Shown here: piece after piece, positions 37,732 to 46,421 of the stretch | How the letters are laid out: each line of letters starts with the position of its first letter | Position numbering within the stretch: position 1 is the stretch's first letter | Origin: Magnetococcales bacterium | GTDB taxonomy: Bacteria > Pseudomonadota > Magnetococcia > Magnetococcales > JADFYX01 | DNA length: 64,000 nt | Direction: 5' to 3' | NCBI GenBank assembly: GCA_002753565.1 | Contig: PEAM01000003.1 | Coordinates: 124,794 to 188,793, forward strand | Notes under the pieces: model-generated | The model's database searches: none | Told to the model about the DNA's origin: nothing | Seen by the model: the letters and a program-made list of their open reading frames with translations, nothing else | Program-made: the position numbers and the translations under genes

Positions 37732-37965
37732 ATGAAAATTGAAACGGTGACGGTGAAAATTCTTCCTGATGGTCGGCTGGATACCCGCAATGCGGCTGCC
37801 TATCTGGGATTGTCGGAAAAGACCCTGGCCATGGCCCGGAGTAATGGAACGGGACCACGGTTCGTCAAAAGGGGCCGAATCTTCTATTTCAGGGAAGACC
37901 TGGACGAGTGGATCGGTGGTGAAGAGCGGGTCACAAGTACAGCTCAGGCACGGCAGATATCGTGA
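37732..37965 (+). CDS. AlpA/excisionase-like helix-turn-helix regulator
   Basis: I chose ATG 37732, preceded by GGAAGGTGGAAG, over an upstream ATG at 37630 that lacks a good site. The 77-residue product carries a MerR/AlpA-type winged HTH (LDTRNAAAYLGLSEKTLAMARSNGTGPRFVKRG, then IFYFREDLDEWI). In P4-like and Gram-negative PICI satellites, AlpA activates integration, excision or replication genes. It is divergent from int-RHH, and its stop overlaps the primase start (GTGA), so it is co-expressed with replication. Confidence 0.8.
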   Translation: MKIETVTVKILPDGRLDTRNAAAYLGLSEKTLAMARSNGTGPRFVKRGRIFYFREDLDEWIGGEERVTSTAQARQIS

Positions 37966-40304
37966 GCAAAGCACCAGAAAATGGCAGAGTCGTCCCCGAC
38001 CGCGCCGTAGCTGAGAGGTATCTGAACCGGCTTGATCCTGAGGCTGATTCATGGACCTTCCAAACCTTTTTTGATGAGAAGGGTAAGAAAAATCCATCAG
38101 TAACGGGCATCCTGATCGGTAATCTTGATGAGCACTGGCCAGAACTTGTTCACCGGAATCAGAATGGTGCCGGGGTGTTCGTAACCGTCAACAGAACAAA
38201 CGGCAAAGGTCGAAAGAAAACTGACATCGACAGCATCCGCTCCCTGTGGCAAGAGGATGATCGGGGGGATACCCCAAGGTTACCGACAGAGCCCCACATG
38301 GAGGTTGAATCCTCCCCTGGGAAGTATCACCGGTATATCCTGATTAATGGCGGCCCTACCGATGAATTTGAACCCGTTCAACAGCGTCTGGTTGATGATT
38401 ACGGGTCGGATCCCAATGCCAAGGACCGGTCGCGGGTACTGCGCCTTCCAGGGTTCTACCATATGAAGAACCCTGATAAACCGCACATGGTTCGAATCGT
38501 CAGCACTACCGACTCTGCACCGTTATCTTGGGAAAAGGCAAAGGAGATTTTTCCTCCCGTCTCAGCTCCGGTGAAGCCCACAAACACAGCACAATCTAAA
38601 CAACGTGGCTTCCGGCACAGCCGGGCCTCTTCTGGTGGTGCGCTTATTGATAATCCGGCGGAACTTGCTTCAGCGGTTTTCTCTCTCGATCCCGACATGG
38701 GATACAACGAATGGCTCTCAATCGGCATGGGACTCCACGATGCCTATCGAGGGCACCCTGAGGGTTTGAAGATCTGGATCGAGTGGTCACAGTCCGGAGT
38801 GCTGTTCAATCCAGGCGAGTGTGAGTACCGGTGGAGCACTTTCGGTCAACTGGGCAACCCGGTCACCAAGAATACCATCTTCAAAAAGGCATACGATGCC
38901 GGTTGGGATGGTAGCTACAATCTTGAAAATGATATTGCGTTCAATCTCATTGAGGAGGAAAAAAAGCGGAAGCTGATGACGTTCAATCGGCGTCATGCTG
39001 TTACCATGATCGAAGGGAAAGGGGTCATCGTCTACCGAGAGAATGATGCTGCAACTGACGTAATGACCACCAGGTTCTCCGATCGTGGATCAATCGGTAT
39101 GCGATACAGCAATCGGATGCTCCCAATAGCAAAGGAAAAAGACAACGGGGATCGTTCGGTCAAGTTGGAACCGATTGTCAGTCATTGGATGGAGTGGCGG
39201 GGTCGGAATGAATTTGATCAGGTCGTGTTCAGCCCTACTGCCGGGTTGATTGCCGGAGCTACAGATCTTCCTCACAAGGCGTCGGTTCTCAATCTGTATC
39301 AGGGACTCGCCTTCCAGCCAGCTCCAGGGAACTGCGATTTAATCCTGAACCACATCATGGAGATTTGGTGTGCCGGTAATCAGGAGCTGTTCGATTACGT
39401 CATCAAATGGCTGGCAAGAATGTTCCAATTCCCAGGGGAGCGGGGTCATACGGCTCTTGTCCTTCACTCCGGCGAAGGTACGGGCAAGAATATCGTCATT
39501 GATATCCTGGTACGGGCGTTCGGGGATCATGCCTTCGTAGCATCACAGCCGGATCACCTTGTAGGGCGTTTTAATGACCATCTGGGGCGCGCCGTGCTGG
39601 TCTTTGCGAACGAGGCGGTATGGGGAGGCGATAAGCAGCAAGAAGGCGCTCTAAAGCAGCTGATCACCGACGAGAAGATGGCGGTTGAGCGGAAGTACAT
39701 TCCAACCTACCACACCAAAAACTGCGCCCATGTCATCATCGCCAGCAACAACGACTGGGTGGCTCCGATGGGAATGGATGACCGCCGGTTTGTTGTCATG
39801 GATGTCTCCGAGCAGCGAAAAGGCGACTGGGAATATTTCCAGGCTCTTGCCGATCAAATCGATGCCGGCGGTGATTCGGCCTTCATCCACCATCTTCTCA
39901 ACCTCGACATCAACGGCTTCAACCCCCGCGCCCTGCCGACTGTCAATAGCCAGACGAAGTATATCAATAAAATCAAGACGGCGAACTCAGTGACTCAATG
40001 GTTCTTCAGCTGCCTGGAACGTGGATCGATTAATTCTGATTCCGAACATCCGTTGGATGATGGCGCTACAATTTCAAAGGACACAGCTCACAGGGCCTAT
40101 CTCGACTGGTGTGAGTCCATGCGAATCAATCATCGTGAGACCTTGGCCAGTATGACGAAGACTATAAAAAAACTGGTTGATGTTCGGCAGGTACAACAAC
40201 GGCATGACGGAAATAGGGTGCGGGTATATGAGTTCCCGCCGCTCGCTGCTTGCCGGCAACAGGTTGAGCAACTCATGGGGCATGGGATCAACTGGGATGA
40301 TTGA
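37962..40304 (+). CDS. primase-helicase replication protein (RepB-type primase, PriCT-2, SF3 helicase)
   Basis: This 780-residue product starts at GTG 37962. The N-terminal 200 residues match the RepB/primase-polymerase type (SIRSLWQEDDRGDTP, SPGKYHRYILINGG, RVLRLPGFYHMKNP). A PriCT-2-like domain follows (DPDMGYNEWLSIGMGLHDAY, about 240-310). A DUF5906/SF3 helicase comes next, with Walker A GEGTGK (504-509), the B-like ANEAVW and the sensor IIASNNDW. It should unwind and prime the element's own replication. An iteron-type origin begins 7 bases after its stop, as in satellites whose Pri-Rep protein binds an adjacent origin. Confidence 0.88.
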   Translation: MSKAPENGRVVPDRAVAERYLNRLDPEADSWTFQTFFDEKGKKNPSVTGILIGNLDEHWPELVHRNQNGAGVFVTVNRTNGKGRKKTDIDSIRSLWQEDDRGDTPRLPTEPHMEVESSPGKYHRYILINGGPTDEFEPVQQRLVDDYGSDPNAKDRSRVLRLPGFYHMKNPDKPHMVRIVSTTDSAPLSWEKAKEIFPPVSAPVKPTNTAQSKQRGFRHSRASSGGALIDNPAELASAVFSLDPDMGYNEWLSIGMGLHDAYRGHPEGLKIWIEWSQSGVLFNPGECEYRWSTFGQLGNPVTKNTIFKKAYDAGWDGSYNLENDIAFNLIEEEKKRKLMTFNRRHAVTMIEGKGVIVYRENDAATDVMTTRFSDRGSIGMRYSNRMLPIAKEKDNGDRSVKLEPIVSHWMEWRGRNEFDQVVFSPTAGLIAGATDLPHKASVLNLYQGLAFQPAPGNCDLILNHIMEIWCAGNQELFDYVIKWLARMFQFPGERGHTALVLHSGEGTGKNIVIDILVRAFGDHAFVASQPDHLVGRFNDHLGRAVLVFANEAVWGGDKQQEGALKQLITDEKMAVERKYIPTYHTKNCAHVIIASNNDWVAPMGMDDRRFVVMDVSEQRKGDWEYFQALADQIDAGGDSAFIHHLLNLDINGFNPRALPTVNSQTKYINKIKTANSVTQWFFSCLERGSINSDSEHPLDDGATISKDTAHRAYLDWCESMRINHRETLASMTKTIKKLVDVRQVQQRHDGNRVRVYEFPPLAACRQQVEQLMGHGINWDD

Positions 40305-40310
40305 TAAGAA

Positions 40311-40590
40311 TGGCACGACTGGCACAGGTGCGGCACAGGTCTACCATGGGTGTGAGAGCCGCATGGTTATTGGGCTGGCACGGGTGGCACAGGTGGCACA
40401 ACCTATTTTTGAAAAGTAGTTCGGAATGCTATTGATGATGGGGGCGTGCGCTCGGATGGAAGAAAAGCTCAAATACTTTTTCAAAAATACCCGAAAAACC
40501 CGTGCCACCTGTGCCAGGCCAGTATTCATGCGGGTTTCAGCCTGTGCCAGCTGCAAATTCAACCTGTGCCAACCCGTGCCACCTGTGCCA
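40311..40590. other. iteron-type replication origin of element 1
   Basis: Six GGCAC units (TGGCAC or CGGCAC at 40311, 40320, 40331, 40376, 40385, 40394) face six GTGCCA units (40502, 40511, 40544, 40566, 40576, 40585). Between them lies a 100-base AT-rich core with an inner inverted repeat (TATTTTTGAAAAGTA at 40404-40418 against 40474-40489, one extra T). No gene is present. Two sets of iterons flanking an AT-rich segment beside the primase-helicase gene is the known layout of satellite origins such as those of SaPIs. Confidence 0.75.
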
Positions 40591-40646
40591 CTTTGATATT
40601 AAGGGCTCATATGCGCAGTATGACTTTCCAATAGGATTCGGCAAAA

Positions 40647-41278
40647 ATGGGCGGCTACGGAAGCGGAGGACATAACAATCGAGGATTCGGAACTGTGGAA
40701 GGTATCCGCCACCTGGACTTAAACATGCTGCGTCGGGAGGGAGCATTGACAGCGGGTTTTAACGGTTCCATCGCTTGGGCGTCGGGGCGTCAGTCCGTTT
40801 TCACATGCGGCGTGATGACCTTCTGATGCTCTCCTTCCGTTTCAGACAAGGCGGCGGGGAGTGGGAAGAAGTGGAACAGCCCGTTGGCATTGTTGGTGTT
40901 GCGCGCCATTTCGGTGGTGAGGAGCGTTATTTCGTCTGCCCAGCCGTTGGTTGTGGCCGTCGGGTGGAAAAGCTGTTCGGAGCCGGAAAGTATTTCGCCT
41001 GCCGTCACTGTTACCGTCTTTCCTACCGCTCCCAGCGGGAACGGGGCATTGACCGGGTGATATCGCGCATGAACCAGATTCGGGCACGACTACATAGTAA
41101 ACCGGGTGGAACCATGGAGTCGATTCCGATCCGGCCCCCATACATGCGCCAGGAACGCTATGAACGGCTTCGCGATGAACTGTTTACCCTGGAGGAACGA
41201 GCCGAGGGAATCATGGCGGCAACCCTTGACCGGCTGACAAGACAGGTTGGGCCGATAGAAAAAAGATTTTGGACATGA
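40647..41278 (+). CDS. zinc-ribbon protein of the MGGYGSG family, frameshifted by one base
   Basis: ATG 40647 (MGGYGSGGHNNRGFG) starts in one frame; the protein continues in another from about 40799 (FHMRRDDLLMLSFRF) to 41278. The switch falls in a run of four T (GTTTTCAC). One extra T gives one 210-residue frame. The C-terminal half has CPAVGCGRRV and CRHCYRL, two Cys pairs of a zinc ribbon, followed by SQRERGIDRV. Such proteins recur in mobile elements, but I know no function. The stop overlaps the next start (ATGA). Confidence 0.75.
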
Positions 41279-42054
41279 CGGGACAAGTGATGGAATTGGA
41301 AAATTTGAAACCCATGCCGGATGTACCGGCGCTGCCGGAAACGGTGTTGCCCTGGGAGGATGCCGACGCCTACCGCCGGTTGTTGGATGCCATAAAGGCG
41401 GATCATGATCCCCAAGGGGCGACGGAAGCGCATCTGGTGGAGGAGTTGGCCGGTATCATCTGGCGTAAGCGGCGGTTGGCCCTGGCGGAACGGGCCGCCT
41501 TTCATCGGGGTTTGAAAGGGGCGATTACCGAAGATGCCTTCGACAAGGGCAAGGTAACCCGCCGGGCATTGGTTCACCTGGATTCCGGAGAGAACCAGAC
41601 CGAACGACCCGTTGACGCCGTGCGGGCCACGGCCATGGATACCGCCAGGGATCGGGGCGAGATGGAAAGAGACCAGGCATTGACGGAAAAGGCGCTGGCA
41701 ATCCTGAAGGCTGGCAAGGCCGGAGCCTATGACCGCGTGTTGAAGCTGTTGGATGCCGACACCATGACCTGGTGGACGGACACCCTGAACGGTGAGTTTG
41801 ACGACGATGGAACGTGGCAGCCGGATGCGGCCAATTTGCGCCAGTGGTTGGAATCAACCGTCTTACCTTGGTACGACGAACGGCGGAGGGAGTTGGACAA
41901 CCGCCCCCTGATCCGCGCCCAGGCGTTTGGAGAAGCCTTCGACCCCCACCGCCTGGACCGACTGGCCCGTCATGAAATCCACCTGGACCGCAAGTTTGAA
42001 AAGACCCTGGCCATGCTCCTGAAGTTGAAAGAGCTGCGCGGGTGTGGCGCGTAG
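41275..42054 (+). CDS. conserved hypothetical protein of mobile elements
   Basis: I chose ATG 41275, overlapping the zinc-ribbon stop. The 259-residue product begins with a short Pro-rich part (PALPETVLPWEDADAYRRL) and a helical segment (LVEELAGIIWRKRRLALAERAAF) seen in widespread mobile-element proteins of unknown role. Two later helical parts contain EKALAILKAG and HRLDRLARHEIHLDRKFEKT. No catalytic motif is apparent. The overlap suggests it works with the zinc-ribbon protein. Confidence 0.7.
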   Translation: MTGQVMELENLKPMPDVPALPETVLPWEDADAYRRLLDAIKADHDPQGATEAHLVEELAGIIWRKRRLALAERAAFHRGLKGAITEDAFDKGKVTRRALVHLDSGENQTERPVDAVRATAMDTARDRGEMERDQALTEKALAILKAGKAGAYDRVLKLLDADTMTWWTDTLNGEFDDDGTWQPDAANLRQWLESTVLPWYDERRRELDNRPLIRAQAFGEAFDPHRLDRLARHEIHLDRKFEKTLAMLLKLKELRGCGA

Positions 42055-42175
42055 GGGCATTGTGTTCTGTCTTCTCAATTTCCCGGGTCCTTGCTCAGTC
42101 ACTCCTATACGGGTACCGCAAGCCGCGATGGTTCGCTAGTGACTCACTCGATCAAAGGGGGTTCCGGTTCCTCTA

Positions 42176-44524
42176 TCAATACAAGTGCCGCTGGAAGCCG
42201 ATGAAGGCCTCCCGGATTCGGGGAACTCCTCCCAACTGCTCTGCGGCATCCTCCACCGTGTAGTAGCGGGCTTTGACCAGGCCAATCAGCTTTTCCTGGT
42301 CCAGTTCGTGGACCCCTTCCTTCACATATTGGCCCAACACGAAATCGAGGAAGGTCTGGAGCTTGTCATCATAGCGGCGGAATATCTCCTCCCGGCGGCT
42401 GTCCGCCCGCTCCTGGCGAGTGATGGGATCGGAGGCATAGGCGATGTAGGCCAGCACGTCGAAGAGGTCGCTTTTTTCGGCATTGATCATGCGCCGGATC
42501 TCGCCCAACTGTTCATCCCCGTAACCCCGCTCCGCCAGCCCCTCCAGCAATGCCTTGCGGGTGTCCGGCTGCCCCCACAGGGCGCGCAGTTCGTCTTCAT
42601 CCTTGAACAGTTCCGGCAGATCCCCATACAGGCGTTCGATGAACTCCGCCGCCGACATGGGTTTGCCGTCCGGGCTCCAGAAGGTGGTGGCCTGCATGTG
42701 CTGGATGGTGCGTTCCTTGCCATCGGCCAGCTTGATCTTCACCATCTGGCGCTTGTCGCAGACACATGGCAATTCACCGCATTTCGGGCAGGGCTCCAGC
42801 GGCGGCTTCTCACAGACGCATGGCCGCTGGCCGCACACCTTGCAGGGGCCAGCACCTCCGCCGCCGGTGGTGGTCGGGGGCTCCTGGGGTTCGCCGTCCC
42901 ATTCGGCATCGTTGAAGTGTTCGTAGGCCTTTACGAAGTCGTAGATGGTGAAGTAGTCCTTGCCGTCGAACAGCCGGGTGCCGCGCCCGATGATCTGCTT
43001 GAACTCGATCATGGAGTTAACCGGGCGTATCAGCACGATGTTGCGCACGTTGCGGGCGTCCACGCCGGTGGAGAGTTTCTGCGAGGTGGTCAGAATGGTG
43101 GGGATGCTCTTTTCGTTGTCCTGGAAGGTGCGCAGGAACCGTTCCCCTTCCGCCCCGTCCCGGGCAGTCACCCGCACGCAATAGTCCGGGTCGGCGCTCC
43201 GTTTTTCCTGGTTGATCAGATCCCGTACCGCCGCTGCGTGGTCCTGGGTGGCGCAGAACACCAACGTTTTCTGACTCTGATCGATTGACTCCATGAACAG
43301 CCGCACCCGGTAGCGTTCCCGTGCCTCGATTTCGATGATGCGGTTGAAGTCGTCCTCGCCATAGCGTCGGTCCTCCTCGATCTCCCCTTCCACCACGTCG
43401 TCATCGCTGGTGTAGATGTAGTCATCCAGGGTGGTGGCGATCTGCTGCACCTTGAAGGGGGTCAGGTAGCCGTCGTTGATTCCCTCTTTGAGGGAGTAGA
43501 CATAGACCGGCTCGCCGAAATAGGCGTAGGTGTCGGCGTTGCCGGTGCGCCTGGGGGTGGCGGTCAGGCCCAACTGCACGGCGGGGGCGAAATATTCCAG
43601 GATGCCGCGCCAAGTGCTTTCGTCGTTGGCCCCACCCCTGTGGCATTCGTCGATGATGATGAAGTCGAAGAAGTCCGGCGGATACCCCCCGAAGCTGGGC
43701 TGGGGCCTGCCGTCCCCATCATGCCCGCTCATGAAGGTCTGGAAGATGGTGAAGAAGATGCTGCCGTTTTTCGGCACCCGCCCCTTTTTGCGGATGATCT
43801 CCGGATCGATGCGCACCAGGGCATCATCGGGAAAGGCGGAAAAGGCGTTGTAGGCCTGATCAGCCAGAATGTTGCGGTCAGCCAGAAAGAGGATGCGGGG
43901 GCGGCGCTGGCCATCCCGGGCCAGGGTCCAGCGGCTGTGGAAAAGCTTCCAGGCCAGTTGAAAGGCGATGAAGGTTTTCCCGGTGCCGGTGGCGAGGGTC
44001 AGCAGGATGCGCTGTTTTCCAGCGGCGACGGCCTCCAGGGTGTTGGTGATGGCGTTGTCCTGGTAGTAGCGGGCCTGCCAGGTGCCGCCCTTGTCCTCGA
44101 AGGGGATATCGGCAAAGCGGTTGCGCCAGTCGTTCTCTTCGGCGAAGGTGGCGGCCCACAGGGCTTCGGGGCTGGAGAAAGCCTGGATGGGGCCTTCCGC
44201 GCCGGTCTCCCTGTCCACCTGGTAGATGCCCACGCCGTTGGTGGAGAGGGCAAAGCGGGTTTGCAGCCGGGCGGCGTAGCGTTTGGCCTGGGCCAGTCCT
44301 TCGGTGGCCGGAAGATCCCGCCTTTTCGCTTCCAGCACCGCCAGCTTGCGCCCCCGGTGGATGAGCACATAATCGGCGATATCTTGCCTGGCCCGCTTGC
44401 CCGCGCCCTGGAGACGGCCCAGGCTGATCACCTCCCGGCGGATGCGGCTGCCTTCTACCACGCCCCAGCCCGCCGCCTTCAAGGCAGGGTCGATCAACTC
44501 GGCTCGGGTTTCGGCTTCGTTCAT
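42176..44524 (-). CDS. hsdR: type I restriction enzyme R subunit (EcoEI-like)
   Basis: HsdR is the translocase and nuclease of the type I complex. The 782-residue product has a nuclease domain with Asp51 and E66-x-K68 (IADYVLIHRGRKLAVLEAK), then SF2 motor motifs: Walker A TGTGKTF (about 179-185), DECH (292-295), LGLTATPRR and IGRGTRL. A cysteine-rich CKVCGQRPCVC...CPKCGELPCVC insert and an EcoEI-type C-terminal domain follow. All active residues appear intact. It is downstream of hsdM-hsdS and the AlbA/ATPase gene but separated by 478 bases, so it may have its own promoter. Confidence 0.95.
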   Translation of the reverse strand: MNEAETRAELIDPALKAAGWGVVEGSRIRREVISLGRLQGAGKRARQDIADYVLIHRGRKLAVLEAKRRDLPATEGLAQAKRYAARLQTRFALSTNGVGIYQVDRETGAEGPIQAFSSPEALWAATFAEENDWRNRFADIPFEDKGGTWQARYYQDNAITNTLEAVAAGKQRILLTLATGTGKTFIAFQLAWKLFHSRWTLARDGQRRPRILFLADRNILADQAYNAFSAFPDDALVRIDPEIIRKKGRVPKNGSIFFTIFQTFMSGHDGDGRPQPSFGGYPPDFFDFIIIDECHRGGANDESTWRGILEYFAPAVQLGLTATPRRTGNADTYAYFGEPVYVYSLKEGINDGYLTPFKVQQIATTLDDYIYTSDDDVVEGEIEEDRRYGEDDFNRIIEIEARERYRVRLFMESIDQSQKTLVFCATQDHAAAVRDLINQEKRSADPDYCVRVTARDGAEGERFLRTFQDNEKSIPTILTTSQKLSTGVDARNVRNIVLIRPVNSMIEFKQIIGRGTRLFDGKDYFTIYDFVKAYEHFNDAEWDGEPQEPPTTTGGGGAGPCKVCGQRPCVCEKPPLEPCPKCGELPCVCDKRQMVKIKLADGKERTIQHMQATTFWSPDGKPMSAAEFIERLYGDLPELFKDEDELRALWGQPDTRKALLEGLAERGYGDEQLGEIRRMINAEKSDLFDVLAYIAYASDPITRQERADSRREEIFRRYDDKLQTFLDFVLGQYVKEGVHELDQEKLIGLVKARYYTVEDAAEQLGGVPRIREAFIGFQRHLY

Positions 44525-45002
44525 GGTGGGGTTCCGGCTTTCATCATTACACGGTCAATCATGGCCTTGTTGTGGCTCACCCATGAGACACAACGGTGTT
44601 TGTGACTCACGAATCGCCATTTATGAGTTGCAAACTTGGGCAGTTGCAGGGCTTCCCCGACTGCAACCAAAAGGCCACCAATAAATCAATCAAATATAAC
44701 ATGCTGAAATTGCAGCATTCATTCTGACACAGCTCTCCGGTTGTCGGCCTACAACCAAAACTGGACCAAGAAATCACAAGGGTCTGTGCACATCAGCGTT
44801 AAAACACTCAACACACGGACATTTAACGGTTTATGTGCAACGCTCCAGGCCTTCATGGATTTGCGTTAAAACACCCCGTCCAGGGTAACCTGGACAGCAG
44901 ACCACGCCCCTGACCGATTTTGCATAAAAACACTCAACATGCTGTTATTGCTTAATAAATACCCACACCAGCCTTCCGTTTGAGCTTTGCGTTAAAACAC
45001 TC
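44525..45002. repeat. intergenic region with four spaced GCGTTAAAACAC repeats upstream of hsdR
   Basis: No gene is seen. Four copies of a 15-base motif (GCGTTAAAACACTC; one copy reads GCATAAAAACACTC) start at 44796, 44863, 44922 and 44989, spaced 67, 59 and 67 bases. The last copy runs into the 3' end of the AlbA/ATPase gene. The region would contain the hsdR promoter on the minus strand, so the repeats may be regulator-binding sites. Confidence 0.7.
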
Positions 45003-46421
45003 TCAGGCCCAGAAGGGCAGATAGCGGGCATAGCGGGTCGAACTGGTTTCTGCTTCATCGGGCTTGATCAGGTTGGCCTCCTTGGCAGCACCAATGATCA
45101 GGGAAACCGTTGCGCCTTTGGATGCGGGCAAACCAAACCTTTCGCGCAGGGATTGATTGGACATTCGCCGATTGCTGACGTACATCAGGCAACAATGCTG
45201 ATAACAGGCCCGAATCCGGTCCGCTTTGGGCATGGTGGCAAAATCCTGATGGGAAAAAAGCACCGCCGTGGTGCGTCGCTCCCCCACTCGGAAGTCAGGG
45301 GCGGGCAATTGATACACCTCCGCAGCCGTTACCACCTTGTCCACGCCGCTGCCTTTCTCCTCGCAGATGTGCAACCGCCGCATCATATCCGCCAGGCGTT
45401 CATTGGGGGATTGGTGCTCATCAATGAAACGCTCCACGAGGATGGGAGGAATTCCGGGATTGGAAATCTCCAGCCGGTCCGTGAACATCTCGATCATCAC
45501 CGAGGTTCCGGTGGCAAGAAAGTCCTGATGCACCAAGGCATTGGCCACAAGTTCCCGAATAGCCTGTTCGGGAAACATCTTGATCTCTTCACGCACCACC
45601 TGTTCGATGCTGCGGTTCAGGGGGGCGGATGCGTGGATAAAATCCACCAATCCATCAAATCCGACCGCATAGCCCTTGTTGCCTGGTTTATCCTCCCGGG
45701 TTCGGGTCCTGTCGATGCCTTCGTAAAAAATCACGCGAGGCGCTTTTCGGGCCAACTCCAGTGAGAACGCGTCCAATTTCTTGGCCAGCAGGATGGCCGC
45801 CAGATTGGAAATGGTCCAACGTCCGCCATGGTTTTCAATGAGATGAAGCCCGTTCAGATGTTCCAGAACTGCTTCCCGGGTGGTGGGATAGGGCCTCTTG
45901 CATAATTCGAAGAAGGCCTGGGTATCCAGCAACGCAATGACATCATCAGCGCTGGCATTTTCCTTGGCAGCCTGAGCGAACCAGTCCGGCTCTCCTTCGG
46001 CAAAGATGCGCCGCAGTTGATCCGGGGTCATCGGCACCAGATCCTCTCCGGCCCGCATCAGATATGCCCCATCAAAAGCCAAAGGGTGTCCCACGGGGCG
46101 GGAGGGTATCTGAAACACCAACACCCGGCCATCTGGGTGCGCCAGTTCGGTGACTTCAACCCTGACGTTCAACTTTTCAACAATTTTGGCCTTGATCGCA
46201 TTCAGGGATGAGTCTGACGGAAAGGCCTTGGTGCCAACCACCCGGCGAGGAGATTTATCGGTGACACCCAAGACCAAGTGTCCCCCATGCTCGTTGGCCA
46301 AAGCGACGCAATAGCGAAGAAGCTTGGTGGTGTCATATTGGGTCTTGGCCTCCTTGAACTCCAGACGCTCGGACTCGGCGGGGACCGTCAACCAATGTTC
46401 CAATGTTTCCAGGGTGATCAT
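45003..46421 (-). CDS. AlbA_2 / HATPase_c_4 protein embedded in the R-M operon
   Basis: This 472-residue product has an N-terminal AlbA_2 (Schlafen-type) DNA-binding domain (ESERLEFKEAKTQ, NEHGGHLVLGVTDK) and a C-terminal GHKL-like ATPase region (IRELVANALVHQDF, IEMFTDRLEISNPGIPP, GSGVDKVV), then a winged-helix tail (MSNQSLRERFGLPASKG). Such genes recur in type I R-M loci without a firmly known role; control of restriction is one idea. ATG 46421 overlaps the hsdS stop (ATGA), so the genes are co-translated. Confidence 0.82.
   Translation of the reverse strand: MITLETLEHWLTVPAESERLEFKEAKTQYDTTKLLRYCVALANEHGGHLVLGVTDKSPRRVVGTKAFPSDSSLNAIKAKIVEKLNVRVEVTELAHPDGRVLVFQIPSRPVGHPLAFDGAYLMRAGEDLVPMTPDQLRRIFAEGEPDWFAQAAKENASADDVIALLDTQAFFELCKRPYPTTREAVLEHLNGLHLIENHGGRWTISNLAAILLAKKLDAFSLELARKAPRVIFYEGIDRTRTREDKPGNKGYAVGFDGLVDFIHASAPLNRSIEQVVREEIKMFPEQAIRELVANALVHQDFLATGTSVMIEMFTDRLEISNPGIPPILVERFIDEHQSPNERLADMMRRLHICEEKGSGVDKVVTAAEVYQLPAPDFRVGERRTTAVLFSHQDFATMPKADRIRACYQHCCLMYVSNRRMSNQSLRERFGLPASKGATVSLIIGAAKEANLIKPDEAETSSTRYARYLPFWA

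Noticed and set aside
42185..43288. Long plus-strand frame opposite hsdR (367 codons)
   Set aside because: Antisense shadow of the clearly conserved hsdR; low-complexity translation.
44796..45003. Possible short CRISPR array (four spaced repeats)
   Set aside because: The repeats are only about 15 bases, one is imperfect, the spacing varies (67/59/67) and there are no cas genes. They fit regulator sites better.
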